DNA from: Cenococcum geophilum 1.58
Lineage: Eukaryota; Ascomycota; Dothideomycetes; Gloniales; Gloniaceae
Length of the DNA stretch: 64,000 nt
Assembly (NCBI GenBank): GCA_001692895.1
Contig: KV748233.1
Coordinates: 496,001 to 560,000 of the forward strand
Direction of reading: 5' to 3'
The position numbers and the translations under genes are program-made. Under the pieces are notes generated by a model. It was not told the DNA's origin. It was given only the letters and a program-made list of their open reading frames with translations, and did not search any database. Below are positions 47,129 through 56,900 of this stretch, piece after piece (positions within the stretch are counted from its first letter, which is position 1; each line of letters starts with the position of its first letter).

Positions 47129-48502
47129 TCATTATCTTTCCTCTAAAAGCTCCCCACTAGAGAGCGGTCTAGAGAGTAGTTGACGAAGTTAAAGCTCCTC
47201 GCTAGTATATAATCTATAAGGGTTATCGCTAGAGACTAATTGACTAGGCTCTTTCCTAGGGCTGTGTTCCCTTAAGTCGCGATCCTAATGTCGTCTATTA
47301 AGTTCAGAGGTATAGACTAATCGACCGTCCTAATAACGCATACGATTCCTCCGTCGTTTAGTAATTATAGGTGACTTAATTCTTTACTCAATCCGATTAC
47401 TATAATAACGGTCTTTAACCTTATCTCTTTGTCTTTTCTGTCTATTAGTAGCCACTAGTATCCGTTTTAAAAGGTCTCTATATTATCCTTCTGTATAAGC
47501 AGGTACCCGTACCTATACCAATACTACCCTACTTAGCTGAGACCGTTAGTCGTCATCTTGTAAAGAGGTTAATTCTAATCCTGTTGTAGAATCGCTACCC
47601 TAGTCCTCTTATGCCCTAACTCGTCTTAACCCATTATCTATCTCTACCTTGTGTTTTCCTAGGCCTTGGCGTTATAGAGATATTCTTAGGCGTTTAAGGA
47701 CGCTATATTATAGGCCCCATTTTATAGCTAGAGCCATTAGATACTTATAGGGATGCGTAGTAACTATATCCTTTAAGTCCATGTAGTAGGTAACATTAGT
47801 ATCCCTTAAAGTAGCTCTCTTTTATCGGTCCTAGCCTTATACTAAGTAATGTTTTGTAAGCTTTGTTAGGGTAGTAGGGTCTAAAATAAGCTTCTAGAAG
47901 TCCTTGACTCTTTTAGGAAAGCCCTTAGCCGCGGTATGTTTCCAGGAGCCTTTATCCTAAACAGGCGCTAAGATAGGTTCAATCGGATCATCGAGCCACT
48001 TCCGTAGGGAGTTCAGCTGAACTGCCGTATGGTTACGAAGGCCTTCCGTCTGGTTACAAAGGCTTGCCCTAACGTCGTTCATTTGCATTTCCATCGACAT
48101 TATTTGTAACTTGACGTCGTTAACCTATGTCGTAAGACGTTCATCCAGTGACCTCATTTGCGTCTTGACCTCATCAACTTGTGTCTTGACCTCATCAACT
48201 TGTGTCTTGACCTCATTAACTTGTGTCTTGACCTCGTCCACTTTGGCATCGACTCGATCGACACCCCTTTTTACCTCCGCTACTCTTACGGCCCACGGAG
48301 CATCGTCGTCATATAGGAAAGCTGTCGAGTCGCTTAGCATGCCTATGGCGCCATCTAGGTAAGGATTCGAATCCGTGGAGAGGTCTGACGGTCGAATGGG
48401 TAGGGTAAGGTTGACTGAGGTTGTGGTGTGTTTGTGTATCTTCTGACGTAGGTTCTTCAACGCCGTGTAGGACGGCTCGAACGGGACAGCTGATGGAGCC
48501 AT
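47129..48502 (-). pseudogene. Coiled-coil ORF of the non-autonomous element (about 457 codons, gag-like position)
   Basis: ATG at 48,502 (MAPSAVPFEPSYTALKNLRQ), first in-frame stop TAG at 48,125-48,127 (a former CAG). If TAA/TAG are read as Gln/Trp, the frame continues to a TGA at 47,129-47,131. Residues ~90-140 form heptads built from near-identical VDEVKTQ units. After these come MQMNDVRASLCNQTEGLRNH, KGFPKRVKDFQKLILDPTTL and NVTYYMDLKDIVTTHPYK, then a basic Arg-rich C-terminal half (RQKRQRDKVKDRYYSNRIE). No CCHC knuckle or catalytic motif is present. The position between primer site and polypurine tract is that of gag, but I do not recognise the family. The first 126 codons are unmutated. 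An alternative upstream ATG at 48,646 would add 48 residues. Confidence 0.65.
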
Positions 48503-48731
48503 TGCGTTAGTAATACTTGCTGCTTCTTCTGTTGCGTGTACCTGACGTCTGCGTGATAGATATTCGTGTATTTTGATGAGAATGATGATAGAGTCTTGCG
48601 GGGTAGACAGTTGTCTAAAAGTCAGATTTGACTTGATCACGTGCACCTAAGCGAACCAATGGCAGAAGCTTGCTCAGAAGAAGTCAAGACACGTAGGTTC
48701 TTTGAGTGGTCCAAAATGATTCTTTTTGACT

Positions 48732-49155
48732 TGATTCGATCGATCGATTGACCGAATCGTTCCTTGTTCGCTGGCTGTTCGCTCGAACGATTGACGTCTA
48801 GTGTACCTCCATAGGAGGCCTTGATTTGATTTGATTCGGCAACGAGCCGATATCGAGTCTCTGGTTTGATTCGATCGATCGATTAAACGAATCGTTCTGG
48901 TGTTCGTTTCCTCAATCAAATGTCATTCAGTAACTGTCCATCTAGTACCCAACTAAGCCGTAGTAGTGCCTAGATCCTACTATACTATTCAGCAATCGTC
49001 CATCTAGCATCCAACTAAGTCGTAGTGGTGCCTAGATCCTTCCCTGCTGTTTAGTAATCGTCCATCTAGCACCTGCCTCGTATCTGGCCCCTGGGCCCTG
49101 CCTCGTGTCTGGCTCCTTGCCTTGTGTCTAGCTCGTCCCTGCCTCGTGTCTAGCC
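48732..49155. repeat. Short repeats in the leader of the non-autonomous element
   Basis: GATTCGATCGATCGATT with AACGAATCGTTC-type flanks occurs twice (about 48,732-48,766 and 48,866-48,898). A ~67-bp unit containing GTCCATCTAG and TGCCTAGATCC occurs about 2.5 times (48,937-49,070). CCTCGTGTCTGGCT-like units follow (49,076-49,155). Confidence 0.7.
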
Positions 49156-49312
49156 TCTACAAGCTTGTGGTACCGTGGGAATCGTCTGTTGTAACACTGG
49201 TTGAAGGAAGTTGTTATCAATTTGAAAGGAATCACGAGTACAAGACTAGTACCCGGACACGAGCCTGTAGGAACAGCTGATTAAAAGAATAATCGGTGCA
49301 TAGGAAACAACT

Positions 49313-49325
49313 CCGGGCTCATAAC
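49313..49325 (-). promoter_or_regulatory. Primer binding site (half tRNA-iMet)
   Basis: GTTATGAGCCCGG (sense) begins at the first base after the 5' LTR. Its complement CCGGGCTCATAAC matches the anticodon arm of fungal initiator tRNA-Met rather than the 3' end. Half-tRNA priming is known from copia and Ty5 elements. Confidence 0.75.
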
Positions 49326-49496
49326 TGTCGAACTGAAAGTTCAGGTCAGGAAGACTCGTGTGATTATTGATCTACGAAGAAAAGTGACTATATATACATG
49401 ATATGGATGAGTCATAGGTAGACGTAAGTCACAAGATGACGACAAAGCTGACGACGACAAATTGCCACCAGGTAGGCAGTAGGCGACCGTTTAACA
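49326..49496 (-). repeat. 5' LTR of the non-autonomous element (171 bp)
   Basis: It is the unmutated copy. In the plus direction it starts TGTCGAACTG and ends CCGTTTAACA, followed by the ATATC target duplication. Confidence 0.92.
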
Positions 49497-49900
49497 ATAT
49501 CGAAGAGCTTGTCAAACTTAAGGACTTCGTAGAGCTGGACGTTATAGGCGATTTCGCCATCGGCATTGTATGGACAGCGATTACCGCATTTAAGGACATG
49601 GAGGAAAATTTTATACTAAAACTTTAAGCTGTCTAATCTCAGCTATAACAAACAGAATTACTGCTTTAATCCGCCGAGGCGAGGTATGCCGCGGCTAAGC
49701 GCAAAAGCGAAAACATTAATAACTGTCTTAATACCCTCTGTATAACTAGGACCTGTTATAATATTAGTTATAGAGCCGAGTTTATATATTACATTAAGGA
49801 TAGTAGTTATCTATCCAACCCTAATTACCCTTATATACTTTATTGCAAAAGGTGCGAGCATTATACATAAGTAAAGATATATAGCTTAGGAGATCGGCTT

Positions 49901-50367
49901 AGGTAGGAAGTTATTATATAATACTTCTCTTCCTTTCTCCGTTCGGGTTAATCTAAGAAATTCGAATGTATATCTTGTCCATAGTTGGTCCGTTAGATAT
50001 TATGCAACTATATTATCTATCTCCTATCAGCCTCCCCTTACCTTACCTTTTACCCTACCCTTTATCTTATCCTTTACCTTACCCTTACCCTTACCCTTAC
50101 CCTTACCCTTATCTATTACCCCTCGCCCCCCCAAACAAATTATAAAATCCTAGTTATTGTATTTATTCTACTAAATACTAGAATAGGATTGGATAATAAT
50201 AAACTAAAATAAAATAAAAAGTAGTAAAGAATAATAAGATAAGCGCGTAATGACTAGGAAAAGGTCCTATATATAAGGAACGTATAGTTCTAAATTTACT
50301 AGTTATATGCCTTTCTATAGGTACTAGAGGGTCAGTATAGGATTCTTATATAGGCAAGGCGACTTAC
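49901..50367. other. Intergenic with a CCCTTA/CCTTAC simple repeat
   Basis: About 50,035-50,115 is built of CCTTAC, CCTTTAC and five consecutive CCCTTA words. The rest is RIP-mutated and unassigned. Confidence 0.6.
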
Positions 50368-53000
50368 CTAGCGGTGCCTCTTAATCGGATGCTATACGCC
50401 ATGTATAAGGGCTGCGTAATTTTTAAAATGCTTAAGTCCTTTAATCTACTCTAAGCAATAAGGATGCTTATAGTGGAACCCCTGCCTAAACACTCCTTCT
50501 GTAACGTAATTATTAAGATACTTTTATAGTATATCCTTCTTCGCAAATAGGCGGGTCTGCCTTAGTATTAAGAGTTGGTTATTACTAATATAGATAAGAT
50601 AAATAAGATTAGTAAACGTTATAGGATATAACAGCTGTATTATCTTAACACCCTCTTCCTTAATTAGGACCGCGCTCTATATCTTATCTAGGTTTTTTTA
50701 AAAAGGCGAGTCTAAGCTAATCTATTCTTTCTGCCGCTTTGCCTACTAATGGGTGCCAGTATTGGCGTTACTTGCACCTCTTTTTATGCCTATTATATTT
50801 TAGTCTACTTTAGACCTAAGTTAAAATCTAATAGCCTTGCTTAGGATCCTATTCTACTAACTCTCTTATTAATTATAATACTTAATAAGATTGCGGATAA
50901 ACTTTATATAGAGTTTTATAGCGTGTCCTTTTTTAAGCTTATTTAGCGGCTAAGATAGTAGTTTAGTAATAATAGCACGTTTGCGAAATTTATACTATAC
51001 AGCTAAATAGGTGGGAATTTCCGTCCTAACGCTACTACTAAGCTGTCTTTTAATATCGTAATTATTAATAGTGTTATAAAAATTGAGAATAACCTAGTCC
51101 TCTTTTTATTTGCGTAGGACGTTTATAATACTATAAAGTTTACGTCTGGCTTTGTTATAACGGTTGTATAGTTTTGTTCCCTTTGCGGTGTTAATAGGGT
51201 GATATCCCTGGCTCCTAATCTTTTGCTTATATCGCTCTTATTTCTTATAAAGCTGCGGAATATTAGGGCGTTAATTAAGTTCTAGCTAGAATTTAAGCTT
51301 TTACTTATTAGTTAGACCTATAGGGGCCCGCTTATCCCTTAAGATCCCTATCTATACGGTATATTAGATAAGGTCGTCCTGTAATAGAGTCCCGAAGTAA
51401 ATTAACTAGAAATTGCGCTTAATTAAATTAGGTAAATAAAACCGTTAGTAGGTATTATTGTGATAACCTATTATCTAATTTCGCTTTTCTAGAGTAAGGG
51501 CGCCTAGAAAACTTAGTTAATATATATACTTATATTAAATTAGATACTTACTATTTAATTTCCTTTTAGATGCTTGTTGTAGCTAGTAAAGTTTAAGTAA
51601 TTTTTTAAACCTGGCTACTCGGCCTAACTATATATAGTGATTGCGGCATTTCTGGTAAGGGAATGCTTTGGTGTCCGATACTCCCCTATAACTAGCCATT
51701 ATCTTAATATCTTAAAAGATAGGTTATTTCTCTATCTTCTTCTTAAACTTTACTTTAAGACTCTCTTTTTTTACTAGGATTTTAAGTCTAAAAATCTCTT
51801 CCGGTGAAGTATAACGGCGTTAAAATATATTATCTGTGATAGTAAGGCTTATAAGATAGGATAGGATATAAAAAGCTAGAATGCTTTTAAAATGGAAAAT
51901 AAACCTCTTACTATAGGTCTATTAGCACTATTTGTGCCGTCTTTAATTAATATTGCTATATACCGTCTACCTATACCTCTAGAATTCTTAATATGCACGA
52001 GATTTACGAGGGCGATAGTTATGGTTTAATTAAAGTTTTTTACATTGTGAACTCTTAGGATTGTGATATGTTTATATAAAAGCGCTTTATTAGAGCCTCT
52101 TATGCTTAAACTTTTAATAAAAGCTTAGGGTCTTATTACCATGGCACTAAAGAGGAAGAGGATTGCTCCTATCTGCACTTAAAAACGACTATAGTAAGGC
52201 TTTACGTCTATTATCTAATGGGTATTAATAATTATATATAAGTCCTATATATATATAGCATCCTTTTCTTTCTCTAATATGTCTAGCTTATATATTAGCG
52301 TTAAGTAGGTTAGGATCTACTATAATAAATTAGCTAGGATTTTTTTTAAAAAATTAAAAATTACCTATATCTTATATATTAAGTTCTGCGCTATTATTTA
52401 TACTATGGCCTGCCACATCTATAAATTTATATAGTATTCGTCTCCAGTATAACTAGATTATGCTTTCCTTTTTAATTTAAGAATTCTTTACGTGCTATTT
52501 AAGGTATGTTTTAAATGTATTGGCCACACACTAATAAAGGGCCTTAGTTGGGTTAGACTTAACTTTTAGGTAGAACCTAAATATAAATCGTTAGTATTAT
52601 AAGGTGAATTTTAGTTTAAATATAAACGAACTTTTTCTAATTCCGGAACTTATGCTTAATAAGAGAAGTAGACTAGGGCTTCTGTTTTAACTTCGCCCTT
52701 CCTTAGTCCTTATAATACGCAATCCTCTACTATAAATATTCCCCCTTAGAATTGGCGTCTTCCCTAGCTCTAGAGTTAGAGCTTAAATTTAAGTCCGAAG
52801 CTAGCTTAGAATAAAACGGCTTATCTGGTTTAGAGTCTAAGCTAAAGGCTAGATCTATATTTCGCTATTTCTTACTTTAAGAGGGTATAGTAGTTAAACG
52901 CGTAGTATCTTAGTGCTTTAGTAGCTGCTAGTTACTTATACGTAGAAGCTAGCTTAAGAGCGACTGCTATTAATAGGAACGCTGAAAAAGGCTCTATAGG
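50368..53000 (-). pseudogene. DUF3435 (FluG-type) tyrosine-recombinase-like protein relic
   Basis: The minus frame from about 51,400 down to 50,368 matches the C-terminal half of DUF3435 proteins. Landmarks are LIYFGTLLQDDLIQYTV (about 51,400; family LQAIYFGT..QDDLIRAV), LRDKRAPIGLTNKQKLKF, INTAKGTKLYNRYNKARRKL, ILNFYNTINNYDIKRQL, then a C-terminal C2H2-like part reading VTEGVFRQGFHYKHPYC and GLKHFKNYAALIHGV (HxxxxH-type; one Cys now Tyr). The upstream part to about 53,000 is coding-like but less certain. DUF3435 proteins include the 'captain' recombinases of Starship elements as well as Crypton-like relatives. It is heavily RIPped, with a TAG end at about 50,368. Which subgroup it belongs to cannot be told without alignment. 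Confidence 0.75.
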
Positions 53001-53404
53001 AGATTGGCGTTCTTAAGAGCGGGATAGGGCAAAAAAATCCCATAGGTAGAAACCTAGAAATTAAGTATTAGAAGTAAACGATATAATAATAAAGGAAAAT
53101 GTATACGTAGCTACTGTGGGAAAAGGGTTAAAAGAGCGTAGTGCAGAAGGGAGGTTTCGTTATATAAGGGTAGTGCTTTTAGCAAAGGATAAGGATAAAG
53201 GTAGGCGGCGGACGTCTATGGCTTCTTAAATAACGTTAGCCGCTAAGGGACGTTTAGGGAGCTTCTAGGTTTAGTAGGTGAATAAGGAAGACCCTGCCGT
53301 TCTTAGCATGTTTAGTATATTGCAAAAGCGGCGACAGATATAGGTTTAAGTAAGGAGAAACAGCCTCCTAAAACGGGGGGGAGAAGCCTTTAAATCTGGC
53401 TGCG
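53001..53404. other. Presumed upstream region of the DUF3435 relic
   Basis: It is less AT-rich than the surroundings (for example GGGGGGGAGAAGCC at about 53,375). It ends at the gypsy copy 2 target site CTGCG (53,400-53,404). No coding was recognised. If the relic was a Starship captain, the element edge would be expected about here. Confidence 0.4.
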
Positions 53405-53830
53405 TGTAACGGAACCTTGTAGCAAGAACTACAATGGGTTCGTTATTAGGCTAGGTATATAGAAATGCAAGTATAAAGAAGCAACAACGTAATAACAACT
53501 AGTGGAGTGGTTGCCTAATAGATTAACTCTAATTATATTCTAAGAATTACTATAAGGAAGGAACTATCTAGGTAGGGACTAAGGGTCCTTAAATACACAA
53601 CCATACTCCTATAAAATCCTTCTTATACGTAATATACGTATGCTTTATCTACTCTACTATAGATCTTATAGATTATATAGATTATATAGATTATATTATA
53701 TAACCTTAGTTACCATTCCTCGTTATATAGTTCTATCGGCTCTATTCTAGACCGTGCCTATATTAACTAACTAGCTTCTTCNANCTCTTCTCTAAGTAGT
53801 CGTAATATTATACTTAAAGCGTCCGTAACA
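53405..53830 (-). repeat. Gypsy copy 2, 3' LTR (426 bp)
   Basis: It starts TGTAACGGAACC and ends GTCCGTAACA on the plus strand. Its middle (about 53,631-53,703) holds TTATAGATTATA-type repeats absent from copy 1 and copy 3 LTRs. Confidence 0.93.
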
Positions 53831-53949
53831 CTATCTCCCTCCTCTTTATCTTCGTCCTTAAAGATTTAAAATATCTTTAAGTTATTTACTAGAGGTATAA
53901 TATCCGTCTAATTAATTTAGTTAATATCGTTACTTATTATACCTAAAGC

Positions 53950-56900
53950 AATTTCTTCTTCCTTAACTACTTATTGTGCTCGCACTATTGCTATAATATT
54001 GTCTCTTAGTAAGATTATACCGTCTCTATATTCTCGTTGTTTGAAAGAGGGGTTAGTTTATATTACGTTAGTAAACCCATCTTCGCAACAACCGTCCTTT
54101 TACTTAAAATGCACTAAAGCAAATATTTATTCGTCCTATAACGTTCGCTCTACCTCTAATACTAAATATACGCGACCTATTACTCTTAATAGTCGTCTAG
54201 TTCCCTAATTAATTTGTCTTAGGGTTTTATATTTAATCTACTGCTACGCGGCTAGATAATAAACTATCTATTGCTCTTGCTAAATTGCACCAATCTTAGG
54301 ACGCTAAATAGGAGGCTGCCGATGCTTAGTAACAGGCTCTTAAGTCTTATTTAGCGGCGTCCACTCAATTAATCCGTCTTAAAAAGGTACGTAAGAAGGT
54401 TTATTTTAAGGAGTGGAAACTTATAGAATAAGGTCTACAGGAACTAGGTAATAAAAAAACGGATTCTCCTCTAATAAAGAAGAAAATAGATCTAAATAGT
54501 TCGGTAACTGCTCTTCTTAGGTCCCCCTTAGGTAACTCATTCTTTAGCGATTTTTCTTTATTAATACTACCTAACCTAATCTCTTCCGATACTCCTATAC
54601 CTTTCCTATAATGTTCTTTAAATTCTCTAGTAGCTCCTAGGTAGTCTTAGTATAGCCTATTTACTTAACCTTATACTATATTTTATTATTAATGTCCTTA
54701 TAATTAACAATCTTCGAAACTTACCATTTGTCTTCTTCTTATCCTCTATATATGTCTACTTTATAAACCGGTAGCTTAATATTCCTATATACTGGTTCTA
54801 GCATTGCGATATACTATATAGGGTAAATCTTTATTTTAGCTAGTAGGTTTAACTTAAATATAACCAGTAAAATCCTCTATATAATTTTAAAAGGTCCTAG
54901 TCTAACGTGGTCCAATTTCTTACTTAGTTATTAACTCTTAAAATTTTTATATAGTAGCTACACTTTATCTCCCTCCTTAAGATCTGGTCCCTTAGATCTC
55001 TTAGCATTATAGTACCTTTTTATTCTCTACTATACTACCTTAGCTGTCTCTATAAGGTCTATATAAAGATTTATTAAATCCTTTATTCTTTCTTTAGCTG
55101 TATTACTCGTTTTCTTTACTTGCCGTAATAACAATAACATTCTTAGCTTATATCTATAATTTGCCTTAAATAGTAATATGCCTATTCCTTCTTAAGGTGT
55201 TATATTATACGTAAACTATATAACTAGTAATAGTAATACCTAATTATTCTATATATAATTAATATAATACCTTAGATACTGTTCTAGTATCTAGTTTAAT
55301 CTTTCCGTTTAACCGTCTGTTTATAGATAATATATAGTAGAAGTTACTGCTTAAACTCCTTACTCCGCTAAGAATACTTCCTAAAATGCTACTATAAATC
55401 TTAGATCTCTATCTAATATAATTTTACTTAGTACTCTATATTTTATAAACACTTCTTTAATATAGATTCTAGTGACATCTTTTACTAAGATTTCTTCTAT
55501 ATATACTATAAAGTATCCCCACTTTATAAGCTTATCCACTATTATTAAAATCGCATTATAATCTTATCTAGTAATAGGATCTTTTAATTTTGGCAACTTA
55601 ATAATAAAGTCCTATAATATAACCTCCTATAGTCTCTCTAGTATTTTAATAGGTTATAGCCCTCCGTATAGCTTATACCTTATTAGTTTATTCCTTTAGC
55701 AATCTAGATATTCCTTTATAACTTTTCTAGCTATCCTCTAGATTCCGTTAATAATATATTCCTCCTAGAGTCTTGACACTAAGCCTATAGCCCTATTATA
55801 TCCTTAAGTTAGTCCCTTATAAAAGTCTTCTATAAACTACTTTACTATACTTCTTGGGATATATTTCGCTTCTTAATTTTTATATATATCTGTCTATAGA
55901 TCTTCTAGCTATGCTTTTAGAATTCTTTATACCTAAAAGCTTTCTAGTATCTCGTAGACTTTCTTTAGTTTATTATCTTCTTAAGTTGCTGTGATTTCCG
56001 GATAATTATACCTAATTAATCCGTCTATATCCTTTCGCAATAAAGCCCCTAATAGCTTTTCCTTATTTTATAGTTTAGCTTTATAGCTTAAAGCATCTAC
56101 CCGCGTATTGTCTGTACCCTTAGTATACTAAATCTTAAAATAGTATTCTGTAAGCATCTCTACCTATCTAACCTATCTTTAGTTAAGTTTCTTTATTATT
56201 AGAAATTCTATTAAGTTTTTATAATCCATTTTTACTATAAATAGTTTCTCTATACCTTGTAAGAATGCTCTCTATTTCTTTAATACTGTAACTATACCTA
56301 ACAACTCCTTATTATAAATATTATAGTTTAACTCTAGTAGTATTATCTTCCGACTATAGTATACTACTAGGTACTATCTATCTTAATGCCTTTATATAAA
56401 GTACGCCCCTAGTATATAATTTAATATATTTGTTTTTATAACCGTCTCTAGTCCTAGTTAATAGATTTTAAAAATTAGCTCCTAGGTAAACAACTCTTTA
56501 ACCTTCTTAAAGAGTTTTCTTTACTCCTCTTCCTATACCTATAGTTCTTCTTTCTTTATTAACCGCGTAAATAGCTTAATATCCTTTAACCACTGCGCTA
56601 TAAACCTTCTATAGTAATTGTAAAACCCTAAGAATAATCTTAACTGTGTAATATTCTCTAGTTCCTACCAATTTACTATAGCCTCAATCTTCTTTAAATC
56701 TATACTAAATTGGCCTGGTTTAATAATAAATCCAATAAAATCAGTCTTCCTAGTAAAGAACTCGCATTTCTTAATTATTACTAATATCTATTCTTCCTAT
56801 AGTCTCTTTAAGACCTATTTAACGTATTCCCCATATTCTTCCTTAATTATTAAGTAGATAATAATATTGTTAAGGTATACTATAACAAATTCGTCTAAGT

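Larger units (their letters stand above)
46892..49496 (-). mobile_element. Complete non-autonomous LTR retrotransposon (2,605 bp), half-tRNA-iMet primed
   Basis: It has two 171-bp LTRs (46,892-47,062 and 49,326-49,496) starting TGTTAAAC and ending TTCGACA in the sense (minus) direction, flanked on both sides by ATATC (46,887-46,891; 49,497-49,501). A GGGGGG polypurine tract touches the 3' LTR. A primer site matching the anticodon arm of initiator tRNA-Met touches the 5' LTR. It carries one ORF and no protease, RT, integrase or RNase H, so it must rely on a helper, presumably copia-type given the half-tRNA primer. The left half is RIPped, the right half is not. Confidence 0.9.
46258..49900 (+). 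pseudogene. BTB/POZ-domain protein relic, split by an LTR element
   Basis: Part 1 (46,258-46,891) reads SLAQLIDSEKYSNLKLVCQG, LEFKVYKAIIYTQSFILIAA, FDSSTVKRMIQ-type pieces and ADYYDILQLKELANIKIQ. Part 2 (49,502-49,900) continues in frame: EELVKLKDFVELDVIGDFAI, TAFKDMEENFILKL, a coiled coil (QQTELLLQSAEARYAAAKRK) and a Cys-rich end (CKRCEHY). This order is a fungal BTB domain, its helical BACK-like extension and a small zinc-binding-like tail. Removing the 2,605-bp element and one ATATC copy joins AAKYI to EELVK in frame. Part 1 is heavily RIPped, while part 2 is almost unmutated up to about 49,700. BTB proteins act as dimerising adaptors, often for ubiquitin ligases. The start codon is assumed near 46,258 (now ATA). 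The C-terminal end is uncertain. Confidence 0.78.

Noticed and set aside
48111-48362. 83-codon plus-strand frame with repeated CVLTSST
   Set aside because: It is the antisense of the VDEVKTQ coiled-coil repeats in the LTR-element ORF.
50035-50120. CCCTTA repeats as a telomere or internal telomere
   Set aside because: The unit reads CCCTTA, not CCCTAA. The array is short and impure and sits between gene relics, so it is a simple repeat.
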